DNA of 12,136 nucleotides from NCBI GenBank assembly GCA_016928455.1, contig JAFGKP010000050.1, positions 1-12,136 of the forward strand. Reading direction: 5' to 3'. Position 1 is the stretch's first letter, and each line of letters begins with the position of its first letter. A program made the translations under genes and the position numbers. The stretch comes from Methanomicrobia archaeon (GTDB lineage Archaea; Halobacteriota; Syntropharchaeia; Alkanophagales; Methanospirareceae). The notes under the pieces are model-generated. The model was not told the origin of the DNA. It did not search any database and was given only the letters and a program-made list of their open reading frames with translations. Below are positions 5,818 to 11,059 of this stretch, piece by piece.

Positions 5818-6471
5818 ATGATGATCGTTTTGTTTGGTCCGCCTGGCTCAGGGAAAGGCACACAGGCAAAGAAACTGGCTGAGAAATACACGATACCGCA
5901 TGTCTCAACCGGTGATATTCTCCGTGAGAATCTGAAGCATCAGACGGCGCTGGGGCTCGAAGCGAAGAAGTACATGGACCGGGGCGAACTGGTGCCGGAC
6001 GAAGTGCTCGACGGCGTCATCAAAGACCGGCTCGCGCAGCCGGATTGCGACTCTGGCTGTATCCTTGACGGCTATCCGAGAACAATACCACAAGCAGAGG
6101 CGCTGGATGCGATTATGAACGAGCTGGGGAAGACGCTGGACGTGGTGGTCAATATCGAGGTGCCCGATGCGGAAGTGCTGAAGCGGATCTCAGGAAGACG
6201 GATGTGTGCCTGTGGCGCGAGCTACCATATCCACTTCAATCCGCCGAATCAGGAAGGGATCTGTGATCTCTGCAATCGCCCGCTGTATCAGCGCGAGGAC
6301 GATAAAGAAACGGCAGTCATGAATCGAATAGCGGTGTACAAGAAGCAGTCCCAGCCGTTGATCGAATACTACCGCCGGAAGGGCGTCCTGGTTACGGTAG
6401 ACGGCACAGCGGAGATACAGGAGGTCTTCGAAGAGATCGCTGCAGCACTTGACTCACTGCAGGCAACATGA
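5818..6471 (+). CDS. adk: Adenylate kinase, zinc-containing long form
   Basis: This enzyme transfers phosphate between ATP and AMP (2 ADP = ATP + AMP) in the cytoplasm and balances the adenylate pool. Seen in 217 residues: P-loop GPPGSGKGT at 7-15, AMP-binding STGDILRE at 30-37, ILDGYPRT at 82-89, GRR before the LID at 126-128, LID cysteines 130, 132, 149 and 152 with HFNPPNQEGICDLC, and the LYQREDD following. This is the bacterial-like long form found in Methanosarcina-type archaea and haloarchaea, not the archaeal AdkA type. The first LID pair reads CAC (one residue between) where CxxC is usual. The start is ATG 5818, 10 nt after the strong GGAGGTGAT; a GTG at 5803 lies inside that site and is not the start. 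ATG 5821 is also possible. Confidence 0.95.
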   Translation: MMIVLFGPPGSGKGTQAKKLAEKYTIPHVSTGDILRENLKHQTALGLEAKKYMDRGELVPDEVLDGVIKDRLAQPDCDSGCILDGYPRTIPQAEALDAIMNELGKTLDVVVNIEVPDAEVLKRISGRRMCACGASYHIHFNPPNQEGICDLCNRPLYQREDDKETAVMNRIAVYKKQSQPLIEYYRRKGVLVTVDGTAEIQEVFEEIAAALDSLQAT

Positions 6472-6475
6472 TGAT

Positions 6476-6528
6476 CGGTTAGCTCGCTTTATCCTCGCTC
6501 GTGCCCACAACAACCCTGCAGCTAACCG
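6476..6528 (+). terminator. Hairpin after adk
   Basis: CGGTTAGCT (6476-6484) and AGCTAACCG (6520-6528) form a perfect 9-bp stem with a 35-nt loop, starting 4 bases after the adk stop. It may end or protect the adk mRNA. No T-tract follows, so terminator function is inferred. The rest of the 181-base gap to the next gene holds only that gene's promoter. Confidence 0.4.
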
Positions 6529-6603
6529 TGAAGCGGTCGATGCTCCTATCTCATCTGGTGAATTCCAAGCCTCAGGCCACTATTCCGTGCCCACTGGATG
6601 CTC

Positions 6604-6617
6604 CGAAAGATTTAAAT
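6604..6617 (+). promoter_or_regulatory. BRE/TATA promoter of the GYD gene
   Basis: CGAAAGA followed by TTTAAATC has the purine-rich BRE plus TATA arrangement of archaeal promoters. The expected transcript start near 6640 leaves a short leader with GGTGAT (6643-6648), 4 nt before the ATG at 6653. Confidence 0.6.
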
Positions 6618-6652
6618 CTAAGCGGAATGCATCTCGTTTAGTGGTGATAAAG

Positions 6653-6952
6653 ATGGGTGTCTATGTATTGTTGACCAAGCTCACGGAGAAGGGGCGGAAA
6701 GTGGTAAAGGAGAACCCGGAGCGTATCGAAGAGGTGAATAAGCGAGTAGAAGCGATGGGCGTGAACATTCTGAGCCAGTACGCGCTTTTTGGACCCTACG
6801 ATTTCGTGAATATCTTGAAAGCGGATAGCGACGAAGTGGTCATGAAATTGGTCATCGACCTAACGGCCAGCGGCAAAATGGAGATACTAACGCTTAATGC
6901 GGTTCATATCGATAGATTCATCGAGCGGATGACGCGGGTATCCGCGAAGTGA
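6653..6952 (+). CDS. GYD domain protein
   Basis: This 99-residue protein belongs to the GYD family (PF08734 type), small alpha/beta dimeric-barrel (ferredoxin-like fold) proteins of unknown function that are common in archaea and bacteria. Seen: a first strand YVLLTKLTEKGRK at 4-16, helix NPERIEEVNKRVEAMG at 21-36, the signature FGPYDFVNIL at 46-55 and a C-terminal LTLNAVHIDRFIE at 79-91. There is no signal peptide or membrane segment. The ATG at 6653 is chosen over upstream in-frame starts because GGTGAT stands 4 nt before it, a BRE/TATA promoter fits, and the extra upstream codons do not look protein-like. It is probably transcribed alone. A regulatory or ligand-binding role by analogy with Lrp-like alpha/beta barrels is possible but unproven. 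Confidence 0.88.
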   Translation: MGVYVLLTKLTEKGRKVVKENPERIEEVNKRVEAMGVNILSQYALFGPYDFVNILKADSDEVVMKLVIDLTASGKMEILTLNAVHIDRFIERMTRVSAK

Positions 6953-6996
6953 ATGATCGCAATAAGTAGGGTTGATTATAGATTCTAGCCCCTTTG

Positions 6997-7013
6997 CCTC
7001 TGGCAGTAAGAGG
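6997..7013 (+). terminator. Weak hairpin after the GYD gene
   Basis: CCTCT (6997-7001) and AGAGG (7009-7013) form a 5-bp stem with a 7-nt loop, 45 bases past the stop. A TCTAAAATTGTT stretch follows. This is a modest candidate for the end of the GYD transcript. Confidence 0.25.
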
Positions 7014-7067
7014 TCTAAAATTGTTACGAAGTAATAGGCTTTGTACTGGCCCAACAACCACATAATT

Positions 7068-7442
7068 CTAGTGATGAGCTGACAATTCGCGCGCCTTATG
7101 CACGTACCGAGTAGCGCACGCTTCGCAGATAACGTGGCTTACTGTCCCCGATTGCTTACGATAAGAAACGCTTTTAGCACCGCCACAAATGGCACATACT
7201 ATCGGTTTTAGCTTCGTCGCTTCGTTCACGTTCTGCGCTGCACTCTGTTCTGCTTCAGATATTTGTAAAATCGTTGCTATCGTGATGTCTCCAAGTCGCC
7301 ATTCAAACGGGAAGGTTATGGGAACGGGTAGGGGGCTATGCGATTGAAGCTGCTCTGGCGTTTCCGTGGCCGCTTCAACCGCTGGTACCAGTTCAATATT
7401 CCTGACTGAACCATTTAAGGATGCTCGCGCGATCTCAGCCAT
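7068..7442 (-). CDS. Hypothetical protein with a C-terminal zinc-ribbon-like motif
   Basis: I do not recognise this 124-residue protein. Seen: an N-terminal part rich in Ala, Pro and Glu (to about residue 45), a middle strand/helix stretch (FEWRLGDITIATILQISEAE at 46-65), and a C-terminal zinc-ribbon-like unit in which CAIC (Cys83, Cys86) and CEAC (Cys106, Cys109) are 19 residues apart. The second pair is followed by a basic helix ending ELSAHH. This suggests zinc binding and perhaps RNA, DNA or protein contact. No signal peptide is visible. The ATG at 7442 is preferred over GTG at 7454 or 7451 because GTGGTGAT then acts as the ribosome site 4 nt away. A TTATAT box near 7478-7483 gives a very short leader. 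Confidence 0.65.
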   Translation of the reverse strand: MAEIARASLNGSVRNIELVPAVEAATETPEQLQSHSPLPVPITFPFEWRLGDITIATILQISEAEQSAAQNVNEATKLKPIVCAICGGAKSVSYRKQSGTVSHVICEACATRYVHKARELSAHH

Positions 7443-7477
7443 CAGTATCACCACGAGTCATAGAATAAAAAGCGAGC

Positions 7478-7483
7478 ATATAA
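7478..7483 (-). promoter_or_regulatory. TATA box for the zinc-ribbon-like gene
   Basis: On the minus strand this reads TTATAT within GAAAAGCTTATATGC. The expected transcript start near 7455 lies just before the GGTGAT ribosome site. Confidence 0.5.
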
Positions 7484-7510
7484 GCTTTTCGCGTAATCGC
7501 TGGATAATAG

Positions 7511-7523
7511 CCGCGGTACGCGG
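7511..7523. repeat. Short inverted repeat CCGCG-GTA-CGCGG
   Basis: Perfect 5-bp arms with a 3-nt centre lie between the HtrA stop codon and the zinc-ribbon gene promoter. A GAGCACC motif follows at 7528. This could be a hairpin past htrA or an operator for the next gene. Confidence 0.3.
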
Positions 7524-7595
7524 ATTTGAGCACCTGTAAACGCTCTGTTACGGCCCTGTAATGCACATAGGTCAGACTAATCGCACAACGATAGG

Positions 7596-8768
7596 TTATG
7601 CCGCGGGCCGTTCCTCGAGCGTCACCGGAACGTTGAGTGCTGCCCCCTCGCGGAGGATCTGCAGCGTCACGATATCGCCCGGGCTCTTGTTCCGCTCGAT
7701 ATACACGAGGACGTCAATTAACTTTCGTACGGTCACGTTATCCACGCCCACAATTACATCGCCCGTCTGACCACCCTTTAAGCCAGCAGCCTCAGCCGGG
7801 CTTCCCGAAACAACCGTGACGACCATCGTGCCTCTCGTGATGTTCAGCCCGAGCTCCTCAGCAATGTCAGGATCGAGATTCACGGCCGAGACACCGATCC
7901 AGGGATGCTTGTATGTGCCCGTCTCTATGAGCTGCGACACCTCGCGGCTAACCGTATCAGAGGGGATAGCAAACCCCACCCCTACCGAATCGGCGATAAT
8001 GGCGGTGTTCACGCCGACCACTTCGCCACGCATGTTCATTAACGGTCCACCAGAGTTGCCAGGGTTGATCGCGGCATCGACCTGGACAATGTCCACGATC
8101 TTGAAATCACCGGGTGCATCAAGCTCACGGCCAACATGACTGACAATACCGAGTGTCATTGAATTGCTCAAGCCGAAGGGGTTGCCGATCGCTATGACAT
8201 ACTCGCCCACCTGCAATTGGGACGACTTCCCGAGCGGAAGCGGATGGAGCAGGCTCGGCGGCTCATCCACCCGAATTACCGCCAGATCACTGTAGGGATC
8301 ATCCCCGACCAGCTCAGCCGAGACAATGGTGCCATCGCTGAAGGTCACCTCCAGTGCGTCCGCATCTTCGATCACGTGGTGATTCGTAATGATGTGCCCC
8401 CGCGTATCATAAACGAATCCAGAGCCGCTCGCAAACGGCTCTAAACCCGCAAAGGTCCGCGACTTCGCAGTGATCAGGACCACAGAATCCTTTGAGAGTT
8501 CGTAGATCTGCCCCAGCGTTAACCCAGGCGGCTGGGGGATCATCCCAGTATCACGAAGCTCATTGAGATCAGAGCGAAGCCCTTCGACTGAGTCCTCGAG
8601 GCTCGCGAGATCCACGTGCAGCGCATTCTGCCTCGTTTGTAGTGCGGTAAGATCGCGCTGGTAACCGATCATGAGGTAAGAGAAGAGGCCTGCTTGCGCG
8701 ATGAGCAGCACTAACAACAGAATCGAGACGTACAGCCATCTGCTGGTGGTTCGAGGCTCTGTCGCCAT
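7596..8768 (-). CDS. Membrane-anchored HtrA/Deg-type serine protease with PDZ domain
   Basis: This protease/chaperone of the HtrA (Deg) family degrades or refolds damaged proteins outside the cytoplasmic membrane. Seen in 390 residues: a short cytoplasmic start, one transmembrane helix at about 12-34, a coiled-coil-like linker at about 37-73 (LTALQTRQNAL, LEDSVEGLRSDLNEL), then a trypsin-like domain with catalytic His131 (TNHHVI), Asp161 (YSDLAVI) and Ser239 (GNSGGP), and one PDZ domain at about 285-385 with the GTMVVTVVSGSPAEAAGL ligand-groove region. The triad is complete. The start is fixed by GAGGTGAGGAG before ATG 8768. The gene is divergent from the FKBP lipoprotein, and both probably use the same TATA region; a TCGCAG-CT-CTGCGA inverted repeat (8787-8800) lies in its leader. 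Bacterial DegP usually has two PDZ domains, so this is closer to DegS/HtrA1 in plan. Confidence 0.95.
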   Translation of the reverse strand: MATEPRTTSRWLYVSILLLVLLIAQAGLFSYLMIGYQRDLTALQTRQNALHVDLASLEDSVEGLRSDLNELRDTGMIPQPPGLTLGQIYELSKDSVVLITAKSRTFAGLEPFASGSGFVYDTRGHIITNHHVIEDADALEVTFSDGTIVSAELVGDDPYSDLAVIRVDEPPSLLHPLPLGKSSQLQVGEYVIAIGNPFGLSNSMTLGIVSHVGRELDAPGDFKIVDIVQVDAAINPGNSGGPLMNMRGEVVGVNTAIIADSVGVGFAIPSDTVSREVSQLIETGTYKHPWIGVSAVNLDPDIAEELGLNITRGTMVVTVVSGSPAEAAGLKGGQTGDVIVGVDNVTVRKLIDVLVYIERNKSPGDIVTLQILREGAALNVPVTLEERPAA

Positions 8769-8786
8769 GATCGCTCCTCACCTCGC

Positions 8787-8800
8787 TCGCAGCTCTGCGA
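8787..8800. promoter_or_regulatory. Inverted repeat in the htrA leader
   Basis: TCGCAG-CT-CTGCGA has perfect 6-bp arms around a 2-nt centre and lies a few bases upstream of the htrA ribosome site. It could bind a regulator or mask translation; no function is known. Confidence 0.35.
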
Positions 8801-8842
8801 ACGTACCCAAATAACGAGATAGTTGTAAGTAACACTGCATGC

Positions 8843-8850
8843 TATAAATA
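8843..8850. promoter_or_regulatory. Shared TATA box between htrA and the FKBP gene
   Basis: TATAAATA on the plus strand (TATTTATA on the minus strand) can serve both directions. Toward FKBP it is centred 26-27 nt before the ATG at 8873. Toward htrA it predicts a start near 8820 and a leader of about 50 nt. Confidence 0.55.
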
Positions 8851-8872
8851 CTGCCGTCAGATCAAGGTACAA

Positions 8873-9445
8873 ATGGGAGAGCAGATGAAGGGAAACGCAA
8901 TCGGATATGTCGTGGTTATAATCGCGATCGTCGTAGCGGTGCTCTGTGCAGGCTGCGCTGATAATGATGCGGAATCGCCCGCTGCAACGAGCATGCCCAC
9001 GCCTTCAGCAACAGCCGCACAGACGGCAAAGGTCGGCGACACGGTGAAAGTGCACTACACGGGCACCCTGGCCGACGGCTCGGTATTTGATTCCTCGATC
9101 GGGCGCGAGCCACTGCAATTTACGCTTGGCGGCGGCCAGATGATCCCGGGATTTGAGCAAGCGGTGATCGGGATGGCGCTCGGCGAGACCAAGACCGTAA
9201 CCATTCCCGCGGATCAGGCATACGGCCCCTATTATGAAGAGCGGGTCTTCGTGATTGATCGTGACGAACTACCGCCCGGTATGGAGCCCGAAGTCGGTCA
9301 AAAATTACAGATGCAGAGCGCAACGGGTCAAATAATTCCCGTCACGGTGAAGGAGGTCTCCGCGACGACCGTCACGCTGGATGCGAACCACGAGCTGGCA
9401 GGGAAGGATTTAACCTTTGAGATCCAGCTCGTCGAGATTAGTTGA
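8873..9445 (+). CDS. FKBP-type peptidyl-prolyl isomerase, probable lipoprotein
   Basis: This protein speeds cis-trans isomerisation of prolyl bonds and so helps folding, here probably outside the membrane. Seen in 190 residues: a signal-like hydrophobic segment at about 10-26, a lipobox-like LCAGC with Cys28, a Ser/Thr/Pro-rich tether (about 32-52), then the FKBP core starting KVGDTVKVHYTGTLADGSVFDSS at 53-75 with GREPLQF, IPGFEQAVIGM and GETKTV. An inserted-flap (SlyD-like) region follows at about 118-170 (AYGPYYEERV..., QLQMQSATG-type), and the last strand LTFEIQLVEI. ATG 8873 lies 26-27 nt from the TATA box and would be leaderless; ATG 8885, preceded by GGGAG, is an alternative and would drop four residues. 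It diverges from htrA, which suggests a joint role in envelope protein quality control. Confidence 0.93.
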   Translation: MGEQMKGNAIGYVVVIIAIVVAVLCAGCADNDAESPAATSMPTPSATAAQTAKVGDTVKVHYTGTLADGSVFDSSIGREPLQFTLGGGQMIPGFEQAVIGMALGETKTVTIPADQAYGPYYEERVFVIDRDELPPGMEPEVGQKLQMQSATGQIIPVTVKEVSATTVTLDANHELAGKDLTFEIQLVEIS

Positions 9446-9456
9446 GTTACGGGCTG

Positions 9457-9966
9457 TTACCAGTCGTTGTAATGGATGCGTTCCGCATTGAACCGGTCTT
9501 TTCGGGGGTAGGGGTGCGCGGGGTAGCCAAGGGGCACCAGGCCCAGCGGCATGATGCGTTCGGGAAGCTTAAAGAGCGCCTTAAAACCATCCACGTACTC
9601 CTGCTTCGGGTAGATACCCGTCCACACAGCACCGAGTCCCAGTGCGTGCGCGGCAAGAAGCATGTTCTGGATCGCCGCTGAGCAGTCCTCCACCCAAAAC
9701 CCCGGAAACTTCTCCACACTTGGATCGCCGCAGACCAGGATCGCGACCGGCGCGTCTTTTACCATGGGCATATAAGGGCTGATACCTGAAGCAGCTTCTA
9801 GAAGCTCTTTCTTGTGTACCACAATGAAGTGCCAGGGCTGCTCGTTGCCCGCCGAGGGCGCGCTCATCGCCGCTGCGAGTATCTTCTGAATGAGCTCCTC
9901 CGGTACATCCTGATCGGTATATCGCCGCACACTCCGTCTCGTGAGTATCGCTTCGAGCGTTTCCAT
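9457..9966 (-). CDS. Nitroreductase family FMN-dependent oxidoreductase
   Basis: This 169-residue flavoprotein belongs to the nitroreductase family; members reduce nitro compounds, quinones or flavins with NAD(P)H as dimers, and the substrate here is unknown. Seen: the N-terminal FMN-phosphate motif RRSVRRY at 10-16, PSAGNEQPWHF at 37-47, a central WVEDCSAAIQNMLLAAHALGLG at 91-112 with VWTG at 114-117, and the C-terminal VPLGYPAHPYPRKDRF at 144-159 that carries the usual basic FMN contact. It is a compact form without extra domains. The ATG at 9966 is chosen because AAAGGAGG stands 8 nt upstream; a GTG immediately before it is also possible. It converges with the FKBP gene with 11 bases between them and diverges from the tautomerase gene across a shared TATA region. 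Confidence 0.93.
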   Translation of the reverse strand: METLEAILTRRSVRRYTDQDVPEELIQKILAAAMSAPSAGNEQPWHFIVVHKKELLEAASGISPYMPMVKDAPVAILVCGDPSVEKFPGFWVEDCSAAIQNMLLAAHALGLGAVWTGIYPKQEYVDGFKALFKLPERIMPLGLVPLGYPAHPYPRKDRFNAERIHYNDW

Positions 9967-10011
9967 CACTAGGGCCTCCTTTAAGAGCGGTTGCCCACTA
10001 TGAATACTATA

Positions 10012-10021
10012 CGATATATGC
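10012..10021. promoter_or_regulatory. Shared TATA region between nitroreductase and tautomerase genes
   Basis: CGATATATGC has a palindromic ATATAT core (10014-10019). Plus-strand use predicts a start near 10042, just before AAGGTGA (10047-10053). Minus-strand use predicts a start near 9990, just before AAAGGAGG (9975-9982). Both leaders are short. Confidence 0.5.
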
Positions 10022-10056
10022 TGTTATTGTTGTTAAGAAAGAGCGTAAGGTGAACT

Positions 10057-10257
10057 ATGCCTATCGTTCATGTAAACGTCTGGAAGGGGTTTGGTGAGGA
10101 GAAGGCCAAACTGGTGATGCACAATATCACTCAGGTCTTTGTGGATTTGGGCATCCCGGCAATGGCGGTAGAGGTCATCGTGCACGAGATCCCGCAATCG
10201 CACTGGGGTATAGGTGGCGTACCGGCCTCGGAACTGTTCGGTGACGTATCGCCCTGA
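10057..10257 (+). CDS. 4-Oxalocrotonate tautomerase-like protein
   Basis: This 66-residue protein belongs to the tautomerase superfamily, whose members use an N-terminal proline, exposed after Met removal, as base in keto-enol conversions. Seen: MPIVHVNVWKG at 1-11 with Pro2, a helix EEKAKLVMHNITQVFVDLG at 14-32, a second strand AVEVIVHEI at 37-45, and the C-terminal SHWGIGGVPASE at 48-59. It fits the length of 4-OT subunits, which form hexamers. The whole protein has no arginine, whereas 4-oxalocrotonate tautomerase needs Arg11 and Arg39, so a different substrate is likely. The start is supported by AAGGTGA 3 nt upstream. It diverges from the nitroreductase gene and is followed by a small hairpin. 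Confidence 0.9.
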   Translation: MPIVHVNVWKGFGEEKAKLVMHNITQVFVDLGIPAMAVEVIVHEIPQSHWGIGGVPASELFGDVSP

Positions 10258-10264
10258 GTCGAGC

Positions 10265-10281
10265 GAGCAAGGGACCTGCTC
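10265..10281 (+). terminator. Small hairpin after the tautomerase gene
   Basis: GAGCA (10265-10269) and TGCTC (10277-10281) form a 5-bp stem with a 7-nt loop, 8 bases past the stop. The rest of the 117 bases up to the next gene shows no feature that I can support. Confidence 0.25.
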
Positions 10282-10374
10282 AAAGCCCAAATCAGGCAGC
10301 CCGTGCATGGATGAGCTTTTATGCCCGTACCGCTGCGATCACGGGGAACCAGCACTTTAAAGCCGACCAGGCGA

Positions 10375-10824
10375 TCAAATCCACCGTCGCACGCGCTGTT
10401 TATACGCCCGGTAATCATCACCAAACGCCCGTTCGAGATTCTCCTCCTCCAGCGGGACGAACAGGCGCTCCATGAGCGCGACAAAGAGAATCGGGAATGT
10501 GAACGGCAGTATCGAGCCCAGAAGGACCGCAACACCCAATAAAATCGCTGCCATGCCGAGATACATCGGATGACGACTGATACGAAACGGGCCGTCGGTC
10601 ACGAATGCTACAGGCATTTCCATCGGCTTCACGGGCGTATTTCGCTTCTTGAAGAGCGCGTCTGCCCAGATATTGAGGCAGGCGCCAAAGAGGATGAGCG
10701 GCAGGCCCAGGATGAAGCTGTATGGTGGGCGAATCAACATGACTGTAGGAACAACGATGTGGGATACGACTGACAGGAGAAGCAACGTATAGAAAACGGT
10801 CGGTGGTACGAGCTTCGCGTTCAT
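10375..10824 (-). CDS. Isoprenylcysteine carboxyl methyltransferase-like membrane protein
   Basis: This 149-residue integral membrane protein is of the ICMT/PEMT-like methyltransferase group, which methylate isoprenylcysteines, phospholipid head groups or other lipid-linked substrates in archaea and bacteria; the substrate here is unknown. Seen: transmembrane segments at about 10-30, 36-54 and a helical hairpin at 88-123, the SAM-site motif GPFRISRHPMYLG at 78-90, and the conserved acidic pair with EEENLERAFGDDYRAYKQRVRRW at 126-148. These are the C-terminal hallmarks of the family. The start ATG 10824 follows GAGG by 4 nt, and a TTTAATAAAA promoter box is at 10854-10863. The gene ends 117 bases from the tautomerase gene and is separated from orc1/cdc6 by 235 bases. 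Confidence 0.9.
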   Translation of the reverse strand: MNAKLVPPTVFYTLLLLSVVSHIVVPTVMLIRPPYSFILGLPLILFGACLNIWADALFKKRNTPVKPMEMPVAFVTDGPFRISRHPMYLGMAAILLGVAVLLGSILPFTFPILFVALMERLFVPLEEENLERAFGDDYRAYKQRVRRWI

Positions 10825-10853
10825 CAGGCCTCATGAACTCTACGAATCTCCGG

Positions 10854-10863
10854 TTTTATTAAA
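10854..10863 (-). promoter_or_regulatory. TATA box for the ICMT-like gene
   Basis: On the minus strand this reads TTTAATAAAA. The predicted start near 10832 leaves a very short leader beginning at the GAGG ribosome site. Confidence 0.55.
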
Positions 10864-10870
10864 CTTCCCA

Positions 10871-10892
10871 GATCTCTCGGCTACGAGAAATC
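10871..10892. promoter_or_regulatory. Inverted repeat next to the ICMT-like gene promoter
   Basis: The arms 10871-10879 (GATCTCTCG) and 10884-10892 (CGAGAAATC) pair over 9 bp with one mismatch around a GCTA loop. It lies 8 bases upstream of the TATA box, so it may be an operator or activator site. As RNA it could be a hairpin far behind the orc1/cdc6 stop. The rest of the gap to 11059 holds nothing clear. Confidence 0.35.
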
Positions 10893-11059
10893 TACCGCAA
10901 TCGCCTTTCGCACCCTTATCGTGAGTAGGAGCTCTATAGATGTAAGGTAACGGCAACGAGCGCCGCGAATACCGGATAGCCTTCAACCCATATTCGCCTG
11001 GTATGGAAGTGGGAAATAGTGTGAGCGCAGGTTGACGTGGGCGGCCACCGTTATCGAGG

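Noticed and set aside
6449..6652. N-terminal extension of the GYD protein by 68 codons
   Set aside because: The extra region spans the adk 3' hairpin and the GYD promoter, and the GGTGAT-preceded ATG at 6653 gives a full-length family member.
7443..7454. GTG starts that extend the zinc-ribbon-like protein by four residues
   Set aside because: GTGGTGAT fits as the ribosome site for the ATG at 7442.
10418..10834. Minus-strand 138-codon open frame
   Set aside because: It is an alternative frame of the ICMT-like gene, which has clear family motifs and a better start.
10825..11059. Possible replication origin near orc1/cdc6
   Set aside because: This is the 3' side of the gene and shows no repeated origin-box pattern; an origin would be expected upstream of the gene, beyond base 12136.
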